Assembly (NCBI GenBank): GCA_022711435.1
Contig: JAKLFB010000009.1
Coordinates: forward strand, 1-64,000
Reading direction: 5' to 3'
DNA: 64,000 bases
Source of the DNA: Verrucomicrobiota bacterium
GTDB taxonomy: Bacteria > Verrucomicrobiota > Verrucomicrobiia > Limisphaerales > UBA1319
The notes under the pieces were generated by a model that saw only the letters and a program-made list of their open reading frames with translations, did no database searches and was not told the origin of the DNA. The position numbers and the translations under genes were made by a program. Positions 42,938 through 51,776 of the stretch are shown here, one piece after another; position 1 is the stretch's first letter; each line of letters starts with the position of its first letter.

Positions 42938-44185
42938 ATGAAAAGAATCATTACCACTGCCAGTATTGCCGCGTTGGGCGCGGTTGGTCTGCAAGCGGCG
43001 TACGCGCCAGGCCTGACGTCGCAGGAAAGCAGCAAGTGGTGGAGTGTCTCGCTGGCTCTCCGGGGATTTTACGACGACAATTACACCACTCTGCCCTCCA
43101 ACCTGGGGAAGCGAGACAGCTTTGGCGTGGTGGTAAGCCCTTCGGTTGAAGCCCGCTACGTCGCCGATGCCACCATGGCGTCCCTGGGCTACACCTACGG
43201 AATGTACTGGTACGAGGATCGCGACAGCAACTCGGCCGACCACACCCACCAGATCGACGCCAGGTTGAACCACGCGTTCTCGGACAGCTACCGGCTCGAT
43301 GTGAGCGACTCGTTCGTCATCTCTCAGGAGCCGGCCATCCAAGGCGGCGGGCAGAGGATTCGCATCAACGGCAATAACATCCGCAACCTGGGCAACATCG
43401 TCCTGACGGGCGATTTCACCCCGACGCTCGGGTTCGATATTGGCTACGCCAACAACCTCTACAACTACGACGACAAGAAGGCGGCCCAGTACACCTACCT
43501 CGACCGCATCGAGCACTATCCGCACCTGAACTTGCGCTATCGAGTCTCCCCGCAGACCGTGGCGCTCCTGGGATACCAATACGGGTTCGTCGACCACACC
43601 AACGACGGGGATCCTTCCTGGATCAACGTGATCGGGCCGGCCGACTCCCGCAACGCCAGGATCCACTACTTCTATGCCGGCGTGGATCACGGGTTCACAT
43701 CGGATCTGGTGGGCGCGCTCCGTCTGGGCGCCCAGAACATCAAGTACCCGGATGCCGACCAGGCCGCCCCCGGCCTGCCCATCACCGACGACAGCCGGTG
43801 GGCGCCCTATGCGGATGCGAGCCTGAGCTACACCTACATGGCGGGCAGCGTCGCCAAGCTGGGTGTTCGCTACACCCGGCAGGAATCGGAATACATGCAG
43901 GCGCTCGACGAGCAGGCGACTACGGTCTATGGCGACATCACGCACAAGCTGACCGCCAAGCTGACCGGCAAGCTGCTGGTCCAATACACGCATGCCTCGT
44001 TCAACGAAGGCATCTATGACGACGACTCCGAAGATTACGTCGTGGTGGGCCTGAACCTGGCCTACCAGATCAACCAATACCTGGCCGCCGATGTCGGATA
44101 CAATTTCGACGACCTGAGCTCCGATGTCACCGGCCGCAGCTACGATCGAAACCGAGTTTATGTTGGGCTGATTGCCAGCTACTAG
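42938..44185 (+). CDS. Outer-membrane beta-barrel protein of an exopolysaccharide export cluster
   Basis: About 415 residues. MKRIITTASIAALGAVGLQAAYA is a signal peptide; the ATG at 42938 is preferred over a TTG four codons earlier. The rest alternates short amphipathic strands ending in aromatic residues (LALRGFYDDNYTTL, LGYTYGMYWYED, LGYQYGFVDHT, VLVGLNLAY-like) and finishes with aromatic YVGLIASY, as expected of a beta-barrel inserted by BAM. It resembles the BBP2-type barrels found beside Wza/Wzc genes. Probably it takes part in polysaccharide secretion or in its surface retention. A terminator follows directly. Confidence 0.8.
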   Translation: MKRIITTASIAALGAVGLQAAYAPGLTSQESSKWWSVSLALRGFYDDNYTTLPSNLGKRDSFGVVVSPSVEARYVADATMASLGYTYGMYWYEDRDSNSADHTHQIDARLNHAFSDSYRLDVSDSFVISQEPAIQGGGQRIRINGNNIRNLGNIVLTGDFTPTLGFDIGYANNLYNYDDKKAAQYTYLDRIEHYPHLNLRYRVSPQTVALLGYQYGFVDHTNDGDPSWINVIGPADSRNARIHYFYAGVDHGFTSDLVGALRLGAQNIKYPDADQAAPGLPITDDSRWAPYADASLSYTYMAGSVAKLGVRYTRQESEYMQALDEQATTVYGDITHKLTAKLTGKLLVQYTHASFNEGIYDDDSEDYVVVGLNLAYQINQYLAADVGYNFDDLSSDVTGRSYDRNRVYVGLIASY

Positions 44186-44208
44186 TTCGTGTCTTTGAGA
44201 TTCAGACG

Positions 44209-44243
44209 GGAGGCTGGAATAATCGTTCAGCCTCCTTTTTTTT
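44209..44243 (+). terminator. Intrinsic terminator between the beta-barrel gene and the tyrosine kinase
   Basis: GGAGGCTG (44209-44216) pairs perfectly with CAGCCTCC (44228-44235) around an 11-nt loop and is followed by eight T residues. It ends only five bases before the kinase ATG at 44249, so the kinase leader contains the terminator and has no separate Shine-Dalgarno or promoter space. Confidence 0.9.
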
Positions 44244-44248
44244 AATCC

Positions 44249-46411
44249 ATGGAAAATTTCTCCCCGCCCGCCGCCGAATCGCAGCTTCACTTTCTGGATT
44301 ACTGGCGCATCATCCGGATCCGCAAGACGGTGATCTTTGCGGTGTTCCTGCTGGTGGTGCTGACCACCACTGTGGTGACGTACTGGCTGCCCCGCTACTA
44401 CGCCAGCACGGTGCGAATCTCGGTCGAGAAAGAGGCGTCCGACATCTCCGGCCTCTTCGAGATGCGCCAGAACGTCAGCACCTACGACCCCTACTGGCTT
44501 CAGACCCAGTTCGAGAAAATCCAGTCCAAGACGGTCCTTTACGAGGTCATCACCAACCTGAGCCTGATGACCAACTGGGCGGCCAAGTACAACGCGGGCA
44601 TCCCGCTGACCCCCAACGAGGCCTACACCGTCCTGCGCAATCACCTCGATGTGCGGCAATCGCGGAACACCTCGCTGATCGAGATCCGGTTCCTGAGCGA
44701 GAACCCGCGCGAGGCGGCGACCATCGCCAACGCCATCGCCGAGGCCTACCGCCAGACTCGAAGCCGCCAGCGCGAGGTCGCCGCCATGGGCGGCATCCGC
44801 GTCCTCGAGCAGCAGCTGGAGGAGCAGCGCAAGAAGGTCGAGGAGGCCCAAAGCAACATCGCCAAGCTCCGCGAGGAGTTTCAGATCTCGGACGCCGTGG
44901 TCGACAGCGGTCAGGCCAACCCTCTCGAGCCCGAGACGGTCCGCCGCCTCGAGATGGAGCGGATCAACGCCCAGCGATCCTACAGCCAGCTCAACGCGGG
45001 CCTGACCAACCTGCTGGCCCTGGACCGCGCCACCCTCCGCAAGGCTCTGCCGACCGCGTTCCCCGATCCCATGCTCGCCCAGCTGCTGACGGACTACAGC
45101 CGGGTCGAGCAGGAGCTCACCACCCTCACCCGCGATTACGGCGCCCAAAATCCCGATGTCCAGAAAGCCAAAGACCTTCTCACCACGGTCGACCAGCAGA
45201 TCGAGGCCAAGATCGCCGGCATCCTGACCGGCCTCGATAACAAGGTCAAAGCGTCCCAGAGCGACCTCGAGGTGGCGACCGAGGCACTCCAGAAAGCCCA
45301 GCAGCAGGACCTCGAGAAGGCCTCCCGCTACGGCCCCTACCTCCTCGCCAAGCGCGACCTCGATTCCCAGCGGCAGATCCTCCATGCCATGAACATGAAG
45401 ATCATCGCCGAAAGCGTGGATGTGAAGATGCCCAGCACCTCGATGGTCGAGATCGTCGATCCGGCCGAGCCCGGCCTCCGGCCTGTCCGCCCCAACGTGC
45501 CGGTGAACATCGCGCTGGGCGTGGTGGTGGGACTGGTGGTGGGGATCGGCCTTGCCTTCTTCATCGAGTACCTCGACACCAGCGTGAAGACGATCGACGA
45601 TGTCGAGCGCGCCCTTCAGGCGCCGGTCCTGGGCGTCATCCCCCAGAACGTCGGCAACCTGCTCGACGAGGGTCCCGACAGCCCGCACGCGGAGGCCTAT
45701 CGCGTCCTGCGCACCAACCTGCTCTTCAGCCGCAAGGATGACCGCCGGAACACCCTGACCGTCGTCAGCGGCGGGGCGGGCGAGGGCAAGTCCACCACCG
45801 TGTTCAACCTGGCCACCGTGTTCGCCCAAAACGGGCAGCGGGTGCTCATCGTCGATTCGGACCTCCGGCGGCCCAGCCTGCACAAGTTCCTCAAGGTGTC
45901 CAACTCGATCGGCCTCACCAATTACCTCCTCAAGCAGAACACGCTCGAAGAGGTGGTCCAGACCACCGGGGTGCCCACGATGGATTTCATGCCCAGCGGC
46001 AAGCTCCCCAGCAGCTCGCTCGGCAGCATCCTCAACTCGACCCGCATGCGCGAGTTCATCACCGAGGTCAAACAGCGATACGATTTCGTGTTCTTCGACT
46101 CGCCTCCGATCATGGGCGTCAGCGACGCCTCCGTTCTGGCCAGCGAGGTGGACATGGCCATCCTCGTCGTTCAATACCGCAAGTATCCCCAGCTGATGAC
46201 CATGCGCGCCAAGCAGATGGTCGAGAAGGTCGGCGGGAACCTGATGGGGGTCGTCCTGAACAACATCAACATCTCGCAGGATTCCTACTATTACTACTAC
46301 AGCGGGTATTATTACGACTACTATTACTCGAAGCGCGATGAGGACGGCAAATCCTCGTCGCGCCGCAGCCGCGGCAAGGAGAAGGCAAAAGAGCCTCAGG
46401 AAGTCGCCTAG
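44249..46411 (+). CDS. Polysaccharide co-polymerase / bacterial tyrosine autokinase (Wzc-like)
   Basis: A 720-residue inner-membrane BY-kinase that controls polysaccharide chain length and export. An N-terminal Wzz domain (IRKTVIFAVFLLVVLTTTVVTYWLP helix, YYASTVRISVEKEA) is followed by a long periplasmic coiled coil (about residues 170-370) and a second helix (NIALGVVVGLVVGIGLAFFIEYL). The cytoplasmic kinase has Walker A GGAGEGKSTT, Walker A' VLIVDSDLRRPS and Walker B FVFFDSPP. A dense tyrosine cluster (at least ten Tyr within about 18 residues) near the C-terminus is the autophosphorylation site. It starts right after a terminator and has no clear SD, suggesting read-through control. Confidence 0.95.
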   Translation: MENFSPPAAESQLHFLDYWRIIRIRKTVIFAVFLLVVLTTTVVTYWLPRYYASTVRISVEKEASDISGLFEMRQNVSTYDPYWLQTQFEKIQSKTVLYEVITNLSLMTNWAAKYNAGIPLTPNEAYTVLRNHLDVRQSRNTSLIEIRFLSENPREAATIANAIAEAYRQTRSRQREVAAMGGIRVLEQQLEEQRKKVEEAQSNIAKLREEFQISDAVVDSGQANPLEPETVRRLEMERINAQRSYSQLNAGLTNLLALDRATLRKALPTAFPDPMLAQLLTDYSRVEQELTTLTRDYGAQNPDVQKAKDLLTTVDQQIEAKIAGILTGLDNKVKASQSDLEVATEALQKAQQQDLEKASRYGPYLLAKRDLDSQRQILHAMNMKIIAESVDVKMPSTSMVEIVDPAEPGLRPVRPNVPVNIALGVVVGLVVGIGLAFFIEYLDTSVKTIDDVERALQAPVLGVIPQNVGNLLDEGPDSPHAEAYRVLRTNLLFSRKDDRRNTLTVVSGGAGEGKSTTVFNLATVFAQNGQRVLIVDSDLRRPSLHKFLKVSNSIGLTNYLLKQNTLEEVVQTTGVPTMDFMPSGKLPSSSLGSILNSTRMREFITEVKQRYDFVFFDSPPIMGVSDASVLASEVDMAILVVQYRKYPQLMTMRAKQMVEKVGGNLMGVVLNNINISQDSYYYYYSGYYYDYYYSKRDEDGKSSSRRSRGKEKAKEPQEVA

Positions 46412-46465
46412 CGAGGCGCGATTATCGTTGTTGGCAGGGGCGTTCCGGGTTTAGGATGGAGCTTT

Positions 46466-47080
46466 ATGAATGGGTTTCGCTTCAAGATGGGGATGAGCGG
46501 CTGGATCCTGGCGGCGGCCGGGATGATGATCTTGGCGGCTGGATGCGCCACCACCGGCGGATCGCGTCCGGGGGGAGGGGCCGCTGTCTCCGGCCAGGAG
46601 GTGGCGTCTTTGCGGGCGAACGATCCGCTGACGATCATGTTCTCCGGCGTGCCCAATCCGCCGGACAAGTTCGACGGGCAGATCAAGGAGGACGGGACGA
46701 TCAGCCTGCCCTATCTGAGGGAGCCCGTGAAAGCCGCCGGCAAGACGACGGGCCAGCTTCAGAAGGAGATCCACGATCTCTACGTGCCAGCCTTTTTTGT
46801 CCGCCTGAGCGTGAACGTCGATTCGCCCAGCCGCTTCGTCTACATCTTTGGCGAGGTGAAGCTTCCGAGCCGGCAGGTCCATCTGGGCCAGATGACCGTG
46901 CTGGGCGCGATCGCCGCCGGGGGCGGCTTCACCGATTTCGCAGCGAAAACGCGGGTGGAGTTGATCCGCACCAGCGGCGAGGTCATCAAGATCAACTGCA
47001 ACAAGGCGCGCAACGATCAATCCCTCGATCTGCCGGTGTTTCCGGGAGACAAGATCAACGTGCCGCGCCGCGGCTGGTGA
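46466..47080 (+). CDS. Polysaccharide export lipoprotein (Wza/Poly_export family)
   Basis: A 204-residue protein. The lipobox LAAGC at about residue 27 marks an outer-membrane lipoprotein. The Poly_export domain follows (LRANDPLTIMFSGV, DGQIKEDGTISLPYLREPVKAAGKTTGQLQ) and a SLBB-like domain (VYIFGEVKLPSRQVHLGQMTVLGAIAAGGGF). It is shorter than E. coli Wza, with one SLBB repeat and no long C-terminal helix. GGAG lies four bases before the ATG. It would form the export channel operating with the tyrosine kinase 54 bp upstream. Confidence 0.92.
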   Translation: MNGFRFKMGMSGWILAAAGMMILAAGCATTGGSRPGGGAAVSGQEVASLRANDPLTIMFSGVPNPPDKFDGQIKEDGTISLPYLREPVKAAGKTTGQLQKEIHDLYVPAFFVRLSVNVDSPSRFVYIFGEVKLPSRQVHLGQMTVLGAIAAGGGFTDFAAKTRVELIRTSGEVIKINCNKARNDQSLDLPVFPGDKINVPRRGW

Positions 47081-47472
47081 TGGTCCAGCTGCAGGTTCTG
47101 ACGGGGCGTCGGGCGGGGGAGCGGATCGGGATCCGGCGGTTCCCATGCGAGGTGGGCCGCTCGGCGCCGGTCCCGGTCCGGTTCGAAGACGGGGGCGTCT
47201 GGGAGCGCCATGGGCGATTTCGGCTGGATCCAGAGCAGGGTGTTTTTTTCGAGGTCGAGCCGCAGGCAGGGGCCTTGCTCAACGGAGAGCCAGCGGGTGA
47301 GGCGGCGCGAATCCGGCCGGGTGACATCCTCGAGCTGGGCTCGGTGAAGATGATCTTCTGGCTGTCGGAAGCCCGCCAGGTCAGCCATCGAGCCCGCGAG
47401 ATGGCGACGTGGATCTGCCTGGGCATTCTATGCCTGGGCCAGGTTGCCCTGGCCTACCGACTGCTCCAATGA
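47080..47472 (+). CDS. FHA-domain-like protein with C-terminal membrane anchor
   Basis: A 130-residue protein whose ATG overlaps the Wza stop codon (TGATG). MVQLQVLTGRRAGERIGIRRFPCEVGRS and NGEPAGEAARIRPGDILELGSVKMIFWL match the beta-sandwich pattern of forkhead-associated domains, and a C-terminal helix (ATWICLGILCLGQVALAYRLL) anchors it to the membrane. FHA domains bind phosphothreonine, so a regulatory role beside the tyrosine kinase is plausible, but the phosphopeptide-binding serine/asparagine residues are only partly present. Confidence 0.7.
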   Translation: MVQLQVLTGRRAGERIGIRRFPCEVGRSAPVPVRFEDGGVWERHGRFRLDPEQGVFFEVEPQAGALLNGEPAGEAARIRPGDILELGSVKMIFWLSEARQVSHRAREMATWICLGILCLGQVALAYRLLQ

Positions 47473-47488
47473 CCGGCGCCCGCCGGTC
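47471..47488 (+). terminator. Weak hairpin at the end of the export operon
   Basis: GACCGGC and GCCGGTC form a 7-bp stem around GCCC, beginning at the stop codon of the FHA gene, between two convergent genes. No T-tract follows, so termination is uncertain. Confidence 0.25.
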
Positions 47489-47547
47489 GGCTCAGGAGAT
47501 CCGTTGGACGAGACGCCTTTCCCGACACGGCGCAGGCCCCCGCTCCA

Positions 47548-49689
47548 TCATCGAGCCGAAACCGGCCGCGGCCCGACGTCGCGCAGGTCGAATGGACGGA
47601 ATCCCAGCCGGAGCGCCGGCGAATCGCCGCGCAGCCGGAAATCGTCCGCCCCCGGATCCATGAACCGCGGGTTGGCGATCTGGGAATGAACGTCCTGGCC
47701 GCGCTGGCGCCACTCGTCCCAGGACCATTGGTCGAAGCGGGCCTCCTGCTCCGGGGGCGGCCAGTAGAGGTTCGAGTCGAACATGTAATTGGTGCCGCTG
47801 AAGTTGCCGTGCAGCAGCTTGCCCTCCTGCCACCCGACGACGTTCCGCTCGAAACGGAAGCTCAGGTGCTCTTCGGCACGGGAGCGCTGGACCTGGAAAT
47901 CGCGCGCGAAGAGGAACACGTTGTTTCGGACCCGGTTGTCCCGGCCGTAATGCTGATGGAATCCGCCATGGGTGGTGCGGATGACGAGATTGTTTTCGGC
48001 GAGGATCTCGGATGTTCCTTCATCGAAATAGATGCCCCACCCGCCATATCGCAGCCCGGCGACGTCGTGCCACAGGTTGCTTCGGATGACGCTTCCCGTA
48101 TGCCGGCCCAGGGTGTAGATGCCGGCCATGTCGCTCAGGATCGGACCGTCGCCATCGCTCAGCTTGCCAATGTGGTGGACGTGATTGAACTCGACGACGG
48201 TGTTCGTCGCCAAGGCGCGGCCGTATCCCCAGGTCCATCCCACCGAGATCCCCGAATAGTAGAAATCGTGGATGAGATTGTGGCGGATCCGGTTCCCAGG
48301 CGACTGGCCGATCCAGATGCCGATGGCGCTGTGGAAGAACCGGCCGCCGTCGTGGATGTGGCAGTCGCTGACCTCGTTGTCCCGGGCCACGTCGCCGGCC
48401 GAGTCCCGGATGGCGGTTTCGCCCAGCTTGATCCCGCCGGCGCCCAGGTCTCCCAGCTCGCACCGCTGGATCCGGTTGTCCCGGCAGCCGCGTCCCAGCT
48501 CGAGCCCGTAGCCGCCCAGGTGGATCCAGCGGCATTGGTCGAACACCACGTGGCGGAGCGCCGCTCCATGCACCGATCCCGGCACGCCGATGGCAGCCTG
48601 CGCGAAGCCGCCGACCGCCGCCGCCGGCGGCGGCCAGACCTCGGCCCGCTGGCCCCCGCTGTCGAAGCCCCCGGGGAAATACCACTCCGTATGCGCAAAG
48701 ACGATCCCGCGAAAAGTCAGATGCTCGATCCACCGATTCGATTCGGGATCGCCTTCGAGCCGCATCAGCTGGGCCAGGACAGGCGCGATCACCTCGGCCC
48801 GTTCGAGGTCCTCCCCCGCGCGCGGCAGGCAATACAGCACGCCCGAGTCGCCGTCCAGCCACCATTCGCCCGGGCGATCGAGATGCTCCCGCGCGTTCTC
48901 GACGTAATACAGGTCGCCCGCATCAAGCTTGAAAACCGAGCGCTTGCCGAACCGGACGATGCGGTTGGACTCGTCCATGTCCGTGATCGGCAGGTGGGAC
49001 TCGATCCAGCGGTTCATGACGCAGACCTCGGCCTGGCGGATGGCGGGCGATCTCTCGAGGTCGCCGGCTGCATACCGAAACGCCGCTTGCCCCTGGTGCC
49101 ACGGAGTGTCCGGTTTGGCATCGGGGATTTCGGCCACAGCAAGGTATCCCTGGTTCGGATGCCGCGCCCGCGGCCGGCGTTCGCCGTTGATCCATAGCTG
49201 GTGAAAATACCAGTCGCCGGCCCGGACAGCCGGCAAGTCCGCCGCCATGACCCTGCGGCCGTCGAGCTCCACCGCGCGCCACCCCGCGATGCGGCGCCCC
49301 CCGCTGATGATGGGCGCCTCGCCCTCGGCAGCCGCATATTCGATCGGCCGATCGGCGCTCCCGCCGTCTTCGGAGGTGAAGACCAGAGGGGCTGCGAGCG
49401 TGTAGGTGCCGCCGTGGATGACGACGCGCACCGCCGAGCGCAATCCCTCCGGGGATCGCCTGGCCTGGCGGATGATGTCGCGCGCGCGCGCGATCGTGGC
49501 CAGCGGACCATCCGTGCGATCCGCATTGGGCGCGGCCAGCGCCCCGGTCCAGCCGTCATTGCCGTTCGTGGCTACATGGATCGGCGCGAGGCCGGCCGGG
49601 GGCGGCGCGGCGCCCTGGACGCCGGCGAGCCCGAACCCGATTGCGACCCATGCCCATCGCCATTGGAGATTTCGCGCGCGCGGGCTCAT
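47548..49689 (-). CDS. Secreted GH141-like right-handed beta-helix protein
   Basis: A 713-residue protein. MSPRARNLQWRWAWVAIGFGLAGVQGA is a signal peptide. The N-terminal signature IHVATNGNDGWTG, then LATIARARDIIRQARR and VVIHGGTYTL, with parallel beta-helix coils later (NRIQRCELGDLGAGG, NRIRHNLIHDFYYSGIS, EFNHVHHIGK, LAENNLVIRTTHGG), is that of the GH141 family, which includes fucosidase and xylanase activities on plant pectin. The same fold forms the second half of the fusion protein at 12967-16887. It is preceded on the same strand by a small gene whose stop codon is immediately followed by this ATG. Confidence 0.82.
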   Translation of the reverse strand: MSPRARNLQWRWAWVAIGFGLAGVQGAAPPPAGLAPIHVATNGNDGWTGALAAPNADRTDGPLATIARARDIIRQARRSPEGLRSAVRVVIHGGTYTLAAPLVFTSEDGGSADRPIEYAAAEGEAPIISGGRRIAGWRAVELDGRRVMAADLPAVRAGDWYFHQLWINGERRPRARHPNQGYLAVAEIPDAKPDTPWHQGQAAFRYAAGDLERSPAIRQAEVCVMNRWIESHLPITDMDESNRIVRFGKRSVFKLDAGDLYYVENAREHLDRPGEWWLDGDSGVLYCLPRAGEDLERAEVIAPVLAQLMRLEGDPESNRWIEHLTFRGIVFAHTEWYFPGGFDSGGQRAEVWPPPAAAVGGFAQAAIGVPGSVHGAALRHVVFDQCRWIHLGGYGLELGRGCRDNRIQRCELGDLGAGGIKLGETAIRDSAGDVARDNEVSDCHIHDGGRFFHSAIGIWIGQSPGNRIRHNLIHDFYYSGISVGWTWGYGRALATNTVVEFNHVHHIGKLSDGDGPILSDMAGIYTLGRHTGSVIRSNLWHDVAGLRYGGWGIYFDEGTSEILAENNLVIRTTHGGFHQHYGRDNRVRNNVFLFARDFQVQRSRAEEHLSFRFERNVVGWQEGKLLHGNFSGTNYMFDSNLYWPPPEQEARFDQWSWDEWRQRGQDVHSQIANPRFMDPGADDFRLRGDSPALRLGFRPFDLRDVGPRPVSAR

Positions 49690-49941
49690 TCAGGCGCCTT
49701 TCTTCTGGAGCGGATGCCGGTAGATCCGCTTGATTCGGTGCGTGAATTTCAAGGTGTCTTTGCCCTCGTCGTTCTGCCACACCTCATCGTAGCGAGCATC
49801 GCGCGGCTCGCGCTTGAGGGGGCGCTCTTCGAGGATGGTGCCTTTGGCGTCGCAGTCCAGCTCGACATACCGGGCCGGCTGGCTCGGCGCCAGCCGGTTC
49901 CGCAAAATCACGAGGATGGTTCTCTTTTCCGTCTTCTTCAT
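49690..49941 (-). CDS. Small basic hypothetical protein
   Basis: An 83-residue protein beginning MKKTEKRTILVILRNRLAPSQ, with an alternating hydrophobic/charged pattern (ARYVELDCDAKGTILEERPLKREPRDARYDEVW) and a basic C-terminus. No membrane helix or known motif is recognised. Its TGA is directly followed by the ATG of the GH141-like gene, so the two are translationally coupled. A longer frame to 50070 exists, but its extra 43 residues are arginine/alanine-rich and unlikely. I do not recognise a family. Confidence 0.6.
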   Translation of the reverse strand: MKKTEKRTILVILRNRLAPSQPARYVELDCDAKGTILEERPLKREPRDARYDEVWQNDEGKDTLKFTHRIKRIYRHPLQKKGA

Positions 49942-50120
49942 GGCAGGATAACGGGGCATCAACCGCCCGGCTCCGTCAATCCAAAAATGGATCTCCGACA
50001 ACGCCTGCACGAACCTCCCTCTCCGCCGGCCTGCGGCCGCAGCCTCCCCGCGAAACCGCGCTCTTGGCACAGGCGCCGCTGCCGTGATAGGAGAGAGCCT
50101 TCGATTTGGGGTCCACGGGA

Positions 50121-51776
50121 ATGGCGACGGGCGATCCAGGCGGGATGCAGCTGCAGGCGCGCAACCTCTCGAAATCCTTCGACGGCGTCCGCGTCGTGGA
50201 CGGGGTGTCGATCGGGATCCGCGCCGGCCGAGTCCACGCGCTCATGGGCGAGAACGGGGCCGGTAAATCGACCCTGGTGAAGATGCTGGCGGGGCTGCTG
50301 GCGCCCGACGGCGGGGAGATCTGGTGGGGCGATCATCGCGCGCGTTTCCGAGGGCCCTATGACGCGCGGCGATTGGGGATTGCCATGGTGCCCCAGGAGC
50401 TGCTCCCTTTCCCCGAGATGAGCGTCGCCGAGAACATCCTGATGGGACGCGAGCCGGCGTGGGGGGGATCGATCTGGATCGATCGGGCGGCGATGCGGCG
50501 CCAGGCGCAGCGGTGGCTCGACCGGCTCGGCCTGACGGTCGCGCCCGAGCGCCCCATGAAGGAGCTGACCGTTGCCGAAATGCAGGGCGTCGAGATCGCC
50601 AAAGCGCTCGCCGGCGATGCCCGGCTCCTGATCCTCGACGAGCCCACCTCCGCCCTGTCCGACCGGGAGGTCGAGGCGCTCTTCTCGACCGTGAACGATC
50701 TCCGAGCCGCCGGGGTTGGCATTCTCTACATTACCCATCGGATGGCGGAGGTGTCGCGCCTGGCGGATGAGATCACCGTCTTGCGCGACGGGCGCCGCGT
50801 GGCCACTCTCCCGGCGGCCGGCATGGAGCAGGAAAAGCTGATCGCATTGATGGTCGGAGAAAGAACTGCCTGGATGAAGGAGCCCCCCCACGCCTCCTCT
50901 CCCGGCCTTCAGCCACCCTCTCCCCCGCGGGTCGCGGGGGAGAGGGCAGCGGTCATTTCCGGCTCAGGACGCGAACCTTGGCTCGGGGAGTCTCCCCCAG
51001 CACTCGCCTGCGCGGCGCCCGGTGGAGAGGATGGCCGCGGACCGGCACAGGGGGATCTCCTGCTCGAGGTGCGCGGGCTCGGCCGGGCCGGCCATTTCCG
51101 CGCGATCACGTTCGATCTGCGCCGCGGCGAGATCGTGGGTGTGGCCGGGCTGCTGGGGGCGGGGCGGACGGCATTGGCGCACGCTCTGTATGGCCTTGCG
51201 CCGGCCGACACCGGCCAAATCATCGTGCGAGGCCGGCGGGCTCATATCCGTCGTCCGGGCGACGCCCTGCGGCACGGGATCGCCCTGGTGAGCGAGGACC
51301 GGCAGCGATACGGGATGGTGCCTTCGATGTCGGTGGCCCACAACCTCACGCTCACCGCCCTCAGCCGATGCTGCCGCGGCCCGTGGATCGTCCGGCAGGA
51401 GGAAGCCCGGCAGGCCGACCATCAGATCCGGACCTACGGAATCAAGGCCGCCCACCGCCGCCAGAACATCCGCGCACTGAGCGGTGGAAACCAGCAGAAG
51501 ATCCTGATCGCCCGCGCTCTGATGGCCGATCCGGAGATCATGATTCTGGACGAGCCGACGCGCGGGATCGACATTGCGGCCAAAGCCGAGGTGCACGCCA
51601 TGATCCGGCGGCTGGCGTCGGAGGGCCGGGGGGTGCTGCTGGTTTCCTCCGAGATGCCGGAGCTGCTGGCCCTGAGCGATTGGCTCCTGGTGATGCGCGG
51701 CGGCGAGGTGGTCGCGCGCCTGGACCCGCGCCGCGCCTCGCCCGATCAGATCCTCCGACACGCCATGCCCGCCTGA
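50121..51776 (+). CDS. Sugar ABC transporter ATP-binding protein (RbsA/MglA type)
   Basis: About 551 residues with two ABC domains. The first has GENGAGKSTLVK (Walker A) and the LTVAEMQGVEIAKALAGDARLLILDEPTSAL signature/Walker B. The second has GLLGAGRTALAHALYGL in place of a normal P-loop, ALSGGNQQKILIARALMADPEIMILDEPTRGIDI, as in RbsA. The linker between them (about residues 255-310) is unusually long and proline-rich; its DNA holds a 14-bp-stem palindrome at 50916-50946. The start could be ATG 50121 or 50145. The stop overlaps the permease ATG (TGATG). It would energise import of a monosaccharide such as ribose, xylose or rhamnose. Confidence 0.92.
   Translation: MATGDPGGMQLQARNLSKSFDGVRVVDGVSIGIRAGRVHALMGENGAGKSTLVKMLAGLLAPDGGEIWWGDHRARFRGPYDARRLGIAMVPQELLPFPEMSVAENILMGREPAWGGSIWIDRAAMRRQAQRWLDRLGLTVAPERPMKELTVAEMQGVEIAKALAGDARLLILDEPTSALSDREVEALFSTVNDLRAAGVGILYITHRMAEVSRLADEITVLRDGRRVATLPAAGMEQEKLIALMVGERTAWMKEPPHASSPGLQPPSPPRVAGERAAVISGSGREPWLGESPPALACAAPGGEDGRGPAQGDLLLEVRGLGRAGHFRAITFDLRRGEIVGVAGLLGAGRTALAHALYGLAPADTGQIIVRGRRAHIRRPGDALRHGIALVSEDRQRYGMVPSMSVAHNLTLTALSRCCRGPWIVRQEEARQADHQIRTYGIKAAHRRQNIRALSGGNQQKILIARALMADPEIMILDEPTRGIDIAAKAEVHAMIRRLASEGRGVLLVSSEMPELLALSDWLLVMRGGEVVARLDPRRASPDQILRHAMPA
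50916..50946. repeat. CCCTCTCCCCCGCG palindrome inside the RbsA-like gene
   Basis: CCCTCTCCCCCGCG (50916-50929) and its exact reverse complement (50933-50946) are separated by GGT. It resembles GCGGGGAGAGGG-type intergenic repeats near 10803 and 24968. It lies in frame in the inter-domain linker, so the element appears to have inserted into coding sequence. Confidence 0.75.

Noticed and set aside
42848..46174. 1108-residue minus-strand open frame
   Set aside because: Antisense to the beta-barrel and tyrosine-kinase genes; no recognisable motifs and strong family signatures on the other strand.
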